Both the position numbers and the translations under genes were made by a program. From contig NZ_LIXJ01000023.1 of NCBI RefSeq assembly GCF_001905795.1, forward strand, positions 58,319 through 122,318: DNA of 64,000 nt. The letters are read 5' to 3'. This DNA comes from Streptomyces sp. CB01580. GTDB taxonomy: Bacteria; Actinomycetota; Actinomycetes; Streptomycetales; Streptomycetaceae. Positions 26,706 to 35,502 of the stretch are shown one piece after another. The notes under the pieces were generated by a model. The model did not search any database. It saw nothing but the letters and a program-made list of their open reading frames with translations, and was not told the origin of the DNA. Each line of letters opens with the position of its first letter. Position 1 is the stretch's first letter.

Positions 26706-27893
26706 ATGAGCGGGGTAACGATTCATCAGGTCGCGGAGGCCGCAGGGGTCTCCGCGAGCACGGTGTCCAACGTCCTCAACGGGCGCACGGACCGCATGCA
26801 GGCGGCCACCCTGGCCCGGGTGGAGCAGGCGATCGAGCGGCTCGGCTACCGGCCCAACCGCGCGGCCCGGATGCTGCGCACGGGACGCATCAAGGTCATC
26901 GGTCTCATTGTCCCGTCCGTCGCCAACCCGTTCTGGGGGGCGCTCGCCCGTGAGCTGGAGGCGATCGCGCTCGCCGAGGGCTACCACGTCCTGCTCTGCA
27001 ACAGCGAGCGCGACCCGGCCCGGGAGCTGAAGTACGGGGAGGAACTGCTCGCGGACGGGGTCAGCGGCGTGGTGCTGTGCTCCTCGCTGCCCTCGCTCGA
27101 CCACATGACGCCGCTGCTCGGCCGGGGGCTGAGGATGGTCGCGTTCGACCGCACGGCCCAGGCGGGCGACCCGCCGTCGCTGGCATCCATCAGTGTCGAC
27201 AACGCGATGGGCGCGGAGATCGCCACCCGCCACCTGCTGGAACTCGGCCATCGGCGGCTGGCGTTCGTGTCCGGTTCGGTCCACAGCGTCAACCGCACCG
27301 CGCGGCTGCTCGGCTTTCGCGCCGCTCTGGAGTCGGCCGGCCTCGACCCGGCGGACGCGATCGTCTGGCCCGGCGCCGACACCACCGAGTTCGGCGACAA
27401 GGACGCGGCCGAGCTCGGGCGCAACGCGGCCCGTGAGCTCCTCGGCGGCCCGCGCCCGCCCACCGCGTTCGTCGCCATCAACGACATGTGCGCGATCGGC
27501 ATCTGCCGGGGCGCCAAGGACGCCGGGCTGAGCGCGGGGCGGGACGTCTCCGTGGTCGGCTTCGACGACATCCTCCTCGCCGACCTCTTCGAGCCGCCGC
27601 TCACGACCGTCCGTCAGCCCCTTCCGGAGATGGCCGCGGAGACGTTCCAGCAACTGCGGGCGCGGATCGACTCGGCCCCGGCGGCGGGGCGGTCACTGCT
27701 GATCCGGCCGAGGCTGGTGGTACGGGAGTCGACGGCCCCGGTCCCGGCATCGGCCACCGGGTCCGACGCCCCGCCGCGGCCGACCGCCGTGCCGGGCCCC
27801 GCCGCCGTTCCGGAACCGGCCGGTGGCGGGCGGGCGGTGGCGGGCGGCTCGTCGCGGGGCGCCGTCGCGGCCGGCTCCCGGAGCCCGTCGTGA
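26706..27893 (+). CDS. LacI-family transcriptional regulator
   Basis: 395 residues from ATG 26706 (SGVTIHQVAEAAGVS), with GGAGG upstream; ATG 26676 is a weaker alternative. Residues 4-57 form the LacI helix-turn-helix and hinge (VSASTVSNVLNGRTDR and AIERLGYRPNRAARMLR). Residues about 60-335 form the periplasmic-binding-like sensor core (IGLIVPSVANPFWGALA, GHRRLAFVSGS, DVSVVGFDDI). The last 55 residues are proline-, alanine- and glycine-rich and longer than usual for this family. It diverges from the polysaccharide operon and presumably represses it until an oligosaccharide or breakdown product binds. Confidence 0.94.
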   Translation: MSGVTIHQVAEAAGVSASTVSNVLNGRTDRMQAATLARVEQAIERLGYRPNRAARMLRTGRIKVIGLIVPSVANPFWGALARELEAIALAEGYHVLLCNSERDPARELKYGEELLADGVSGVVLCSSLPSLDHMTPLLGRGLRMVAFDRTAQAGDPPSLASISVDNAMGAEIATRHLLELGHRRLAFVSGSVHSVNRTARLLGFRAALESAGLDPADAIVWPGADTTEFGDKDAAELGRNAARELLGGPRPPTAFVAINDMCAIGICRGAKDAGLSAGRDVSVVGFDDILLADLFEPPLTTVRQPLPEMAAETFQQLRARIDSAPAAGRSLLIRPRLVVRESTAPVPASATGSDAPPRPTAVPGPAAVPEPAGGGRAVAGGSSRGAVAAGSRSPS

Positions 27894-28001
27894 GGCCGTG
27901 CGCGCCGGACCCGGGGTGAGGCGGGCCGCGCGAGGGGTGGAGGGCCGCGCGGAACGCTGTGGCGCGGCCGTGGGCACGGGGGTGCGGCGTGCGTGCCGCC
28001 G

Positions 28002-28150
28002 TCAGGCGTAAGCGAGTTCGAGCACGACGATGCCGGCGAGGACGGCCGCGCCGGCGGTGAGGCGTACTCCGCCGAAGCGTTCACGGAAGAGGAACGTGGC
28101 GATCAGCGCCGCGATGAGGATGCTGGTCTCGCGCAGTGCGACGGGAGACC
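28002..28150 (-). pseudogene. C-terminal remnant of an EamA/DMT-family transporter
   Basis: The minus-strand frame ending at 28002 reads PVALRETSILIAALIATFLF, then ERFGGVRLTAGAAVLAGIVVLELAYA, which is the hallmark end of EamA transporters (the LRETS motif and the last two transmembrane helices). Upstream of about 28150 the frame loses similarity and runs into the neighbouring gene in another frame. Eight or nine of the usual ten helices are missing, and there is no start codon or ribosome binding site. It is a broken gene tail left by deletion, probably when the phosphotransferase gene at 28193 arrived. Confidence 0.7.
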
Positions 28151-28192
28151 CGACGGGGCGGCGGAGGGCGGTCCACGACGGAGCGTGCTGCC

Positions 28193-29068
28193 TCACAGGC
28201 GTCGCTCGGCCAGATCGATCCAGTGTCCGACCTCGTCCGGGGCGAAGTGCCTGATGGCCCAGTCGACCATGCGCAGACTCATGTGCGCCCAGGAGACCCG
28301 CAGGACGTCCTCGGGCAGGCCGTCCAGAATGTCGTCGAGGCGGTCCGCGACCCCCGGCGCCTGTTCGGACGCGTGCAGCCCGAAACGCAGCGTGACCAGG
28401 TCGAACCGGCGGTCTCCCCGGCAGGCGCCGTCCCAGTCGACGACACCGGTGACGAAGCCGCCGGTCCACAGCAGGTTGCCGTGGTGGAAGTCGTGGTGCA
28501 CGACGTCCCGGCCGGTCAGCAGCCGAGGACGGTCGGCGCCGAGCGCCGTGATCCGGCGCTCCAGGTCGCGGCTGCGCCGGCTGTGCCGGCGCAGCGGCTC
28601 GTGAAGACAGTAACCGGGACCGTCGTCGAGCAGATACAACGGCATCGGGGGAATGCCCGCACGAGGGGCCAGCAGTCCCGCCTGCGCCTCGTTGAGGGCG
28701 AGCGCCCGGTCCAGCCCCTCGTGGTCGAGGCGGTCCACCGGAGTGCCCGGCAGCAACTCCTGGACCAGAACCGAGGCATGGCCCACCTGGAGCGCCAACT
28801 CCGTCGACGGGCAGGGGTATCCGTGCGCGCGCAGCATCTCGCACACCGCCAGGGGTCCCGCCCGCAGCTCCTCGATCCTGGTGTCCGGACGCCACTTCAG
28901 CACGGACCGGCGACCGTCCGGCCATCGCACGTACGCGGCGCCCACCTCGCCGCCCGGGCAGGGCCCCTCCACGGTCAGCCGCAGGCCCGTCCGCGCGTAC
29001 AGCTCCTCGGAGAGGCGATCGGCGTCGAGCCGCCGGACGCGCGTCCAGTTCTGCGGTGATGGGGTCAT
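28193..29068 (-). CDS. Phosphotransferase of the aminoglycoside/choline kinase superfamily
   Basis: 291 residues from ATG 29068 (TPSPQNWTRV). The kinase-like fold shows SVLKWRPDTRIEELRAG with the ATP-binding lysine. The catalytic loop HHDFHHGNLLW is at about 205-215, and the metal-binding VVDWDGACRGDRRFDL follows. It resembles APH or macrolide 2'-phosphotransferases, but the substrate is not evident; self-resistance or sugar/choline phosphorylation are both possible. It stands alone between a transporter remnant and a divergent LysE gene. Confidence 0.88.
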   Translation of the reverse strand: MTPSPQNWTRVRRLDADRLSEELYARTGLRLTVEGPCPGGEVGAAYVRWPDGRRSVLKWRPDTRIEELRAGPLAVCEMLRAHGYPCPSTELALQVGHASVLVQELLPGTPVDRLDHEGLDRALALNEAQAGLLAPRAGIPPMPLYLLDDGPGYCLHEPLRRHSRRSRDLERRITALGADRPRLLTGRDVVHHDFHHGNLLWTGGFVTGVVDWDGACRGDRRFDLVTLRFGLHASEQAPGVADRLDDILDGLPEDVLRVSWAHMSLRMVDWAIRHFAPDEVGHWIDLAERRL

Positions 29069-29287
29069 CGGGGCATTCTTCCATCGCCCGGGCGTCGGGT
29101 CGTCCGGCCGTCGGGTCCGGACCGTCGGGGCACGGCGAGGACGAAAATGCCTTGCCCGGGGCACCGCACGGCCCGACCATCCGCCCATGACACCGACCAC
29201 CGTGCTGCCGCCGTCCACCTCCGCCGCCTGTCCGGTGCGGGGCCGACAGCGGTCCGGTCGACGGCGGAGACCGGCTGTCGCGCGCTC

Positions 29288-29908
29288 ATGACCGCCGCGC
29301 TGGTCGCGGGACTTCCGGCCGGGTTCGGCATCGCCGTTCCCGTCGGGGCGGTCGGGAGCCATCTGGTCGGCCTCACCGCCCGGACGTCTCTGCGGACGGG
29401 AGCCTGCGCCGCCCTGGGCGTCGCCACGGCCGACGGTCTCTACGCGGCTGCCGCCGTGGTGGGGGGTTCCTCGCTCGCGGCGGTCCTCGCGCCGGTCATG
29501 CCGACGCTGCGGGCGGCGTCCGTGCTGGTGCTGATCGCGCCGGCCGTCCATGCCGGCGTGACGGCGATCGCGCGGTACCGGGGGCTCCGGGCGACGTCCC
29601 CGGTCGGCGCGGAGCCCGCCGGCCCGGGACGGTCGTACCTGCTGCTGTTCGGGATCACCCTGATGAACCCGGCCACCGTCGTCCATTTCGCGGCGCTCGT
29701 GCTCGGAAGCCGTACCACCGCCGAGGCCGGGCATGTGGAGCGGGCCGTGTTCGTGCTCGCCGCCTTCCTCGCGTCGGCGAGTTGGCCACTCCTGCTCGCG
29801 GGCGGGGGAGCGCTGCTCGGCCGGGTGGTGACGAGCCGACAGGGGCAGCTCGTCACCGCACTGGCCCCCAGCGTCCTGATCACGGCCCTGGCCGTCCGAC
29901 TGCTGTGA
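29288..29908 (+). CDS. LysE-family amino acid exporter
   Basis: 206 residues from ATG 29288; the ribosome binding site is weak, so an upstream GTG or TTG start is possible. Six hydrophobic segments are present. The first contains GFGIAVPVGAVGSHLVGLTARTSLRTG, equivalent to the PGPxxLxxxxxGxxxG motif of LysE/RhtB exporters. YLLLFGITLMNPATVVHF is the conserved NPK/NPAT loop region. Such proteins export basic or small neutral amino acids or related metabolites by proton exchange. It is divergent from the phosphotransferase and convergent with the serine hydrolase. Confidence 0.88.
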   Translation: MTAALVAGLPAGFGIAVPVGAVGSHLVGLTARTSLRTGACAALGVATADGLYAAAAVVGGSSLAAVLAPVMPTLRAASVLVLIAPAVHAGVTAIARYRGLRATSPVGAEPAGPGRSYLLLFGITLMNPATVVHFAALVLGSRTTAEAGHVERAVFVLAAFLASASWPLLLAGGGALLGRVVTSRQGQLVTALAPSVLITALAVRLL

Positions 29909-29912
29909 CCGT

Positions 29913-29958
29913 GCCGGGGCGGCGCGGCCGTTCACCGGCAGGGCCGCGCCGCCCCGGC
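29913..29958. terminator. Bidirectional hairpin terminator
   Basis: A perfect 17-base inverted repeat (29913-29929 with 29942-29958, 12-base loop) starting GCCGGGGCGGCGCGGCC, between the convergent LysE and serine hydrolase genes. There is no U-tract, as is usual in streptomycetes. Confidence 0.85.
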
Positions 29959-29978
29959 CGTACCTCCGGTTCGTCCGC

Positions 29979-31832
29979 TCAGTCCGCCGAGGCGGTCCAC
30001 CCCACCGTCTCGATCCGCGCCGTGTCGGCGGGCCGGCTCTCGTCGAAGACCGTCCGGCCGCCGTCCTCGACCCGGATCGCGTCCACGTACACCCCGCGCC
30101 CGACGTACAGCTGGTCCGTGGTGTACCGCCAGCGCAGCCGCACCTCCTGGCCGCGCCATGCGGCGAGGCCGGCGTCGAGCCGGTGCCAGATCCGGCCGGA
30201 CCAGCCGGAGACCGAGCCCGTCGGACGGGGTTCCGGCTCCGGGCGACCGGGCCCGTCCAGCGGCGAGGTGGTGAACGGCACCGGCTGCCAGGTCGCCCCC
30301 GCGTCCGCCGATGCCTCCAGGAGGACGAAGTCGGACCCGGGCTCGGTGTCCCACCACAGGGCCGACGTCAGCCGGGCCCGCGACGAGGCGACGCGCAGCG
30401 CGGGCAGGGTCAGGGTGGCGGTGGCGGCGCTCGCCATCCCCGAGAACCACGCCGTGCGGCCCCGGACGGGACGGACCGGGACGGCCCGCGCCATCCGGTT
30501 GGCGGCGGCGACGCGCGGTGCGCTTCCGGAACGCCAACTGCGCACCGGATGAACCGAGTTGCCGAGAACGATCAGGAACGAGTCGGTCGTCGGGTCCAGG
30601 ACCAGGCAGGTGCCGGTGAAGCCGGTGTGCCCGGCCGTGCGCGGGGTCGCCATCGCGCCCATGTACCAGTGCTGGTAGAGCTCGAACCCGAGCCCGTGCG
30701 CATCGCCGGGGAACGCGGTGTTGAAGTCCGTGAACAGCAGGTCCACCGAGGCGTCGGACAGGATCCTCTCCCGGCCGTAGGCCCCGCCGTTGAGCAGGGT
30801 GCGGGCGAGGACCGCGAGGTCCCAGGCGCAGGAGAAGACCCCGGCATGCCCGGCGACGCCGCCCAGGCCGTACGCGTTCTCGTCGTGCACCTCGCCCCAG
30901 ACCAGCCCTCGGTCGAGGCCGGACCACGGGAGCCGGGCGTCCTCCGTCGCCGCGATCCGCGGTCTCCAGGAGGCCGGAGGGTTGTACCGCGTGCGGTGCA
31001 TCCCGAGGGGAGCGGTGATCTCCTCACGGAGCAGCACGTCCAGCGCGCGGCCGGTGATCCTCTCCAGCACCAGCTGCAGCGAGATCAGGTTCAGGTCGGA
31101 GTAGAGGTAGACGGTGCCGGGCGCGTTGGCCGACGCCTCGTTCCACAGCAGCTCCAGCTGTCCCTCGCGCGTCGGCGCCTTGTACAGCGGGATCCACGAG
31201 CGGAACCCCGAGGTGTGCGTGAGCAGCTGACGGATCGTGATGTCCTGCTTCCCGGCGCGGGCGAAGTCGGGCAGGTAAGCGGCGACCCTCGCCTCCAACT
31301 CCAGTGTTCCGCGCTCGATCTGCTGCACGGCCAGGATCGAGGTGAACAGCTTGGACACCGACGCCAGGTCGAAGACCGTGTCCTCGGCCATGTCGATCTG
31401 CCGGTCGGGCGGGAACTCGACCCCCGTGTCGGTCTTCTCGTCGTACGCGGAGTAGCGCACGGCCTTGCCGATCGGCCGGTGCAGCGCCACCGTGCCGCCG
31501 CGTCCGGCGAGCAGCACCGCACCGGCGTACCAGGGGTGCGCGGGGGAAGGGGCCAGGAATTTCTCCGCGTCCGCGACCAGTTGGTCCAGGTGCTCCGGCG
31601 AAAGACCGGCGCGGGCGGCGGATCCGCGCCGCAGCGTAGGGCGGGCGCGCCCGGGCACCGTACCCGTCCCGGATCCCGCGCGCATGCCCGACGACTCCGC
31701 TCCCGACTCCATGGCCGACGCGCGTTCCGCGAACGGAATCGGCGCCAGGGCGAGTGCCCCGCCCAGGGCCAGCATCCCACCGCCCAGCCTGCGTCGGCTG
31801 ATCCCTCTGCTGCCGGTCGTGTCCTCGGTCAT
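29979..31832 (-). CDS. Tat-secreted serine hydrolase (class C beta-lactamase fold) with C-terminal beta-sandwich
   Basis: 617 residues from ATG 31832, with GAAGGGG upstream. A twin-arginine signal (ISRRRLGGGMLALGGALALA) covers about 11-40. The beta-lactamase-related domain (about 75-460) has the nucleophile motif SVSK (Ser158, Lys161) and YSDLN as the YxN element; HTGFTGT may serve as the KTG-like box. The last 140 residues (TLPALRVASSRARLTSALWW to FDESRPADTARIETVGW) form a jelly-roll-like module resembling the C-terminal domain of immune-inhibitor-A peptidases. It is probably a secreted esterase, D-aminopeptidase or beta-lactamase; the exact substrate is unknown. Confidence 0.88.
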   Translation of the reverse strand: MTEDTTGSRGISRRRLGGGMLALGGALALAPIPFAERASAMESGAESSGMRAGSGTGTVPGRARPTLRRGSAARAGLSPEHLDQLVADAEKFLAPSPAHPWYAGAVLLAGRGGTVALHRPIGKAVRYSAYDEKTDTGVEFPPDRQIDMAEDTVFDLASVSKLFTSILAVQQIERGTLELEARVAAYLPDFARAGKQDITIRQLLTHTSGFRSWIPLYKAPTREGQLELLWNEASANAPGTVYLYSDLNLISLQLVLERITGRALDVLLREEITAPLGMHRTRYNPPASWRPRIAATEDARLPWSGLDRGLVWGEVHDENAYGLGGVAGHAGVFSCAWDLAVLARTLLNGGAYGRERILSDASVDLLFTDFNTAFPGDAHGLGFELYQHWYMGAMATPRTAGHTGFTGTCLVLDPTTDSFLIVLGNSVHPVRSWRSGSAPRVAAANRMARAVPVRPVRGRTAWFSGMASAATATLTLPALRVASSRARLTSALWWDTEPGSDFVLLEASADAGATWQPVPFTTSPLDGPGRPEPEPRPTGSVSGWSGRIWHRLDAGLAAWRGQEVRLRWRYTTDQLYVGRGVYVDAIRVEDGGRTVFDESRPADTARIETVGWTASAD

Positions 31833-31853
31833 CCGGAACCCCTTCCCGCCGCG

Positions 31854-31868
31854 CGAAAGTAATTTTCG
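31854..31868. promoter_or_regulatory. CGAAA/TTTCG inverted repeat upstream of the serine hydrolase
   Basis: CGAAAGTAATTTTCG has 5-base arms and a 5-base spacer and overlaps a TTTCGAAA palindrome (31864-31871). It is 22 bases upstream of the hydrolase start in an unusually AT-rich stretch, so it may be an operator; CGAA/TTCG-type sites are used by some streptomycete sugar regulators. Confidence 0.4.
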
Positions 31869-32014
31869 AAATCGTGCCCGATGATGAAACTTCTTTCCGT
31901 CGCAGAGAGTACTGTCACCCCCGCCGTCACGGAGGTCCCCGGCGTCACAAAGAATCTGACGCAGCATCAGGAAACCTCTTCCTTCGGCCGTCCGGCTGCG
32001 GCATCCTGCGCCCC

Positions 32015-33124
32015 ATGGAGACGGAGCTGAGCAAGAAACTGGGAGTCGAGCACGCCATCTTCGGCTTCACGCCGTTCCCCGCGGTGGCCGCCGCCATCAC
32101 CCGGGCCGGAGGTTTCGGCGTACTCGGCGCGGTCCGCTACACCGCCCCCGGAGACCTCGCGCGCGATCTCGACTGGATGCAGGAACACACCGACGGCAAG
32201 CCGTACGGCCTCGACGTCGTCATGCCCGCCAGGAAGGTCGAGGGCGTGACCGAGGCCGACGTCGAGGCGATGATCCCGGACGGGCACCGGCAGTTCGTCC
32301 GGGACACCCTGGCCGAGCACGGCGTGCCGGAACTCGCCGAGGGCGAGGCGTCCGGCTGGCGGATCACGGGGTGGATGGAGGACGTCGCCCGCACCCAGCT
32401 CGACGTCGCCTTCGACTACCCCATCAGGCTGCTCGCCAACGCCCTCGGCTCACCGCCCGCCGACGTGATCCGGCGCGCCCACGACCAAGGCGTCCTCGTC
32501 GCCGCTCTCGCCGGAAGCGCCCGGCACGCCCGCCACCACGCGGACGCGGGCATCGACATCGTCGTCGCCCAGGGCTACGAGGCCGGCGGCCACACCGGCG
32601 AGATCGCCTCCATGGTCCTGGTCCCGGACGTGGTCGACGCCGTGGGCCCGCTCCCGGTCCTCGCCGCGGGCGGCATCGGCAGCGGCGAGCAGATCGCCGC
32701 CGGACTCGCCCTCGGCGCCCAGGGCGTCTGGCTCGGCTCGATCTGGCTGACCACCGAGGAGGCCGACCTCCACTCCCCGGCCCTGACCCGCAAGCTCCTC
32801 GCCGCGGGCTCCGGCGACACCGTCCGCTCCCGCGCGCTCACCGGCAAACCCGCCCGCCAGCTCCGCACCGAGTGGACCGACGCCTGGGACGACCCGTCGG
32901 GCCCCGGAGCCCTGCCCATGCCGCTCCAGGGGCTGCTGGTCGCCGAGGCGCTCTCCCGCATCCAGAAGTACGAGACCGGCGCGCTGCTCGGGACCCCCGT
33001 CGGACAGATCGTGGGCAGGATGACCAGCGAACGCAGCGTGCGTGCCGTCTTCGACGACCTGACCCGCGGTTTCGAACGCGCCGTCGACCGGATCAACCGC
33101 ATCGCCGGACGGAGTGCCTCATGA
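32015..33124 (+). CDS. Nitronate monooxygenase / 2-nitropropane dioxygenase-family flavoprotein
   Basis: 369 residues from ATG 32015; no good ribosome binding site is seen, so the message may be leaderless. The TIM-barrel FMN motifs of this family are visible: HAIFGFTPFPAVAAAITRAGGFGVLGAV at the N-terminus, DIVVAQGYEAGGHTGE, and PVLAAGGIGSGEQIAAGLALGAQGVWLGSIWL for phosphate binding. These enzymes oxidise nitronates, but many relatives linked to lipid genes have other roles. The stop overlaps the start of the acyl-CoA ligase at 33121 (ATGA), implying a shared pathway of fatty or carboxylic acids. Such pairs are common in actinobacterial lipid catabolic loci. Confidence 0.9.
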   Translation: METELSKKLGVEHAIFGFTPFPAVAAAITRAGGFGVLGAVRYTAPGDLARDLDWMQEHTDGKPYGLDVVMPARKVEGVTEADVEAMIPDGHRQFVRDTLAEHGVPELAEGEASGWRITGWMEDVARTQLDVAFDYPIRLLANALGSPPADVIRRAHDQGVLVAALAGSARHARHHADAGIDIVVAQGYEAGGHTGEIASMVLVPDVVDAVGPLPVLAAGGIGSGEQIAAGLALGAQGVWLGSIWLTTEEADLHSPALTRKLLAAGSGDTVRSRALTGKPARQLRTEWTDAWDDPSGPGALPMPLQGLLVAEALSRIQKYETGALLGTPVGQIVGRMTSERSVRAVFDDLTRGFERAVDRINRIAGRSAS

Positions 33125-34671
33125 ACCCCCCGCCCAACGGCTTCTGGGCCCAGGCCGCGGCCGACCCGGGCCGCACGGTCCTGACCGCCCCCGACGGCGA
33201 GGACTGGACGGCCGGACGGCTGCACGCCGCGGCCAACCGCCTGGTCCACGGACTGCGCGCGGCCGGGTTGCGGCGCGGCGACGCCTTCGCGGTCGTCCTG
33301 CCCAACGGCGTCGAGTTCTTCACCGCCTACCTCGCCGCCACCCAGGCGGGCCTCTACCTCGTCCCCGTCAACCACCACTTCGTCGGACCCGAGATCGCCT
33401 GGATCGTCTCCGACTCCGGCGCCAAGGTCCTGATCGCCCACGAACGCTTCGCCCCCGCCGCGATCGCCGCCGCCGACGAGGCGGGTCTCCCGGCCGACCG
33501 CCGCTACGCCGTGGGCGCGGTCGACGGCTTCCGCCCGTACGGGGAACTGCTCGACGGGCAGCCCGGCACGCCACCCGAGGACCGCACCCTCGGCTGGGTC
33601 ATGAACTACACCTCCGGCACCACCGGCCGGCCCCGCGGCATCCGCCGCCCCCTCCCCGGCAAGCCGCCCGAGGAGAGCCATCTCGGCGGCTTCCTCGGAA
33701 TCTTCGGCATCCGGCCCTTCGACGACAACGTCCATCTGGTGTGCTCGCCGCTCTACCACACGGCCGTCCTCCAGTTCGCCGCCGCGTCCCTCCACATCGG
33801 GCACCGGCTCGTCCTGATGGACAAGTGGGCGCCCGAGGAGATGCTGCGGCTGATCGACACCCACCGATGCACCCACACCCACATGGTCCCGACCCAGTTC
33901 CACCGCCTCCTCGCCCTCCCCGACGAGGTGAAGGGGCGCCACGACGTCACCTCCATGCGCCATGCCGTCCACGGTGCCGCGCCGTGCCCGGACCACGTCA
34001 AGCGGGCCATGATCGAGTGGTGGGGGAGGTGCGTCGAGGAGTACTACGCGGCCAGCGAGGGCGGGGGAGCCTTCGCGACCGCCGAGGACTGGCTGAAGAA
34101 GCCCGGCACCGTCGGCAGGGCCTGGCCGATCAGCGAACTCGCCGTCCTCGACGACGACGGCAACCGCCTGCCGCCCGGCGAACCGGGCACCGTCTACATG
34201 AGGATGAACACCGGCGGCTTCCACTACCACAAGGACGAGGCGAAGACGGAGGAGAACCGCGTCGGCGACTTCTTCACCGTCGGCGACCTCGGCATCCTCG
34301 ACGAGGAGGGCTACCTCTTCCTCCGCGACCGCAAGATCGACATGATCATCTCCGGCGGGGTCAACATCTACCCCGCGGAGATCGAGGGCGCTCTCCTCGC
34401 GCACCCCGCCGTCGCGGACGCGGCCGTCTTCGGCATTCCCCACCCCGACTGGGGCGAGGCGGTCAAGGCCGTCGTCGAACCGGCACCGGGACACGAGCCC
34501 GGCGACGCGCTCGCGGCCGGGATCCTGCGCCACTGCGAGCAGCGCCTCGCCGGGTACAAAGTCCCCCGGAGCATCGACTTCATCGAGGCGATGCCCCGCG
34601 ACCCCAACGGCAAGCTGTACAAGCGGCGGCTGCGCGCCCCCTACTGGCAGGGGCGTACGGGTGGCGCATGA
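33121..34671 (+). CDS. Acyl-CoA synthetase (FadD-like, ANL superfamily)
   Basis: 516 residues from ATG 33121, overlapping the upstream stop by four bases. Motif A1 reads MNYTSGTTGRPRGI, the A5-like segment EEYYAASEGGG, A7 FFTVGDLG, A8 FLRDRKIDMIISGGVNIYPAEIE and the terminal lysine region DPNGKLYKRRLR. It activates a carboxylic acid to an acyl-adenylate and then the CoA thioester. The GGVNIYP signature and overall length match FadD-type medium-, long- or cyclic-acid ligases. Coupling to nitronate monooxygenase suggests an unusual acid substrate. Confidence 0.93.
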   Translation: MNPPPNGFWAQAAADPGRTVLTAPDGEDWTAGRLHAAANRLVHGLRAAGLRRGDAFAVVLPNGVEFFTAYLAATQAGLYLVPVNHHFVGPEIAWIVSDSGAKVLIAHERFAPAAIAAADEAGLPADRRYAVGAVDGFRPYGELLDGQPGTPPEDRTLGWVMNYTSGTTGRPRGIRRPLPGKPPEESHLGGFLGIFGIRPFDDNVHLVCSPLYHTAVLQFAAASLHIGHRLVLMDKWAPEEMLRLIDTHRCTHTHMVPTQFHRLLALPDEVKGRHDVTSMRHAVHGAAPCPDHVKRAMIEWWGRCVEEYYAASEGGGAFATAEDWLKKPGTVGRAWPISELAVLDDDGNRLPPGEPGTVYMRMNTGGFHYHKDEAKTEENRVGDFFTVGDLGILDEEGYLFLRDRKIDMIISGGVNIYPAEIEGALLAHPAVADAAVFGIPHPDWGEAVKAVVEPAPGHEPGDALAAGILRHCEQRLAGYKVPRSIDFIEAMPRDPNGKLYKRRLRAPYWQGRTGGA

Positions 34672-34821
34672 CCGTCCGCCGGGAGGGCGCCGAGCCAAGC
34701 GGGCGGGGCGGTCGTCCCCCTTGCCGACCGGATGCCGCACACGGGATCATGGCATCCGTACGAGGGGTTCGGGCGTCGGGCATGCCATGCCCCACGGACC
34801 CGACAGCGTTCCGGGGGAGCT

Positions 34822-35250
34822 GTGGTCATAGCCGCCGTGTATTTCATCGTTTCCGTGTCAGCGGCCACCGTCATGGGCACTCTGCTGGACCGGCAGCTCC
34901 AGGGACCGCGGCTGCGGGCCGCGTGGGCGGCTGGTCTCACGTCCGACGCGCGGTGCACGAGGGTGCGCACCGAGGAGGGAACGGACCCGGAAGGAGTGCC
35001 GATGGTCCGCACCCACCCGACCCTGGAGTTCCGCACCTCCGACGGACGGACCGTCACCTTCGAGGAGCGCCGGGAACGCACCGAAGTGGCCGTGGGCGAC
35101 GTCGTGACGGTGTATTACAGCGCCCAGGACCCGCAGGCCGCGACGATCCGCGCCCCGTCGTTGTTCATGCTCCACACCAGGGCCGTGATCATCGGCATGG
35201 GCACGGTGGTCGCCGCGGTCATGGCGACCGTGATGGCCCTGGTCCCCTGA
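34822..35250 (+). CDS. DUF3592 membrane protein
   Basis: About 142 residues from GTG 34822; the start is uncertain because GGGGGAG lies unusually close, and GTG 34837 is also possible. The N-terminal helix (AAVYFIVSVSAATVMGTLL) and C-terminal helix (TRAVIIGMGTVVAAVMATVMALV) flank a soluble domain containing THPTLEFRTSDGRTVTFEER and VGDVVTVYYSAQDPQAATI, which is the DUF3592 core. Such proteins are common in streptomycetes, often without known function. It stands between two acyl-CoA ligase genes but shows no functional link. Confidence 0.8.
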   Translation: MVIAAVYFIVSVSAATVMGTLLDRQLQGPRLRAAWAAGLTSDARCTRVRTEEGTDPEGVPMVRTHPTLEFRTSDGRTVTFEERRERTEVAVGDVVTVYYSAQDPQAATIRAPSLFMLHTRAVIIGMGTVVAAVMATVMALVP

Positions 35251-35289
35251 AACCGTTCCGGGTGCGTGCGGCAGCCGGGAAAACGGGTC

Positions 35290-35418
35290 GTGACCGGCGC
35301 GCTGATCCTGGCGGTGGCCGTCGCCGTCGCCGCCGTCGGGGCGCTGCCCGCGCTTCCGCCGTACACCGCCGCCTCGTCCGTGATCCTCGACGCCCGCACC
35401 CGGGCCGCCGGTACGTGA
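35290..35418 (+). CDS. Possible 42-residue single-helix membrane peptide
   Basis: GTG 35290 opens a short frame TGALILAVAVAVAAVGALPAL followed by PPYTAASSVILDARTRAAGT. The first 20 residues would form a transmembrane helix. The ribosome binding site is weak. It lies 39 bases after the DUF3592 stop and could be a small partner protein or the tail of a longer DUF3592 relative broken by a frameshift. The reading is not strong. Confidence 0.25.
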   Translation: MTGALILAVAVAVAAVGALPALPPYTAASSVILDARTRAAGT

Positions 35419-35502
35419 GCGGACCCCTGCCCGCGCCCCGTGACCTCCTCTTGCGTCGTCGCACCCCTTGACCACAGGGATCCGGCCGCACAGGATCACG
35501 CC

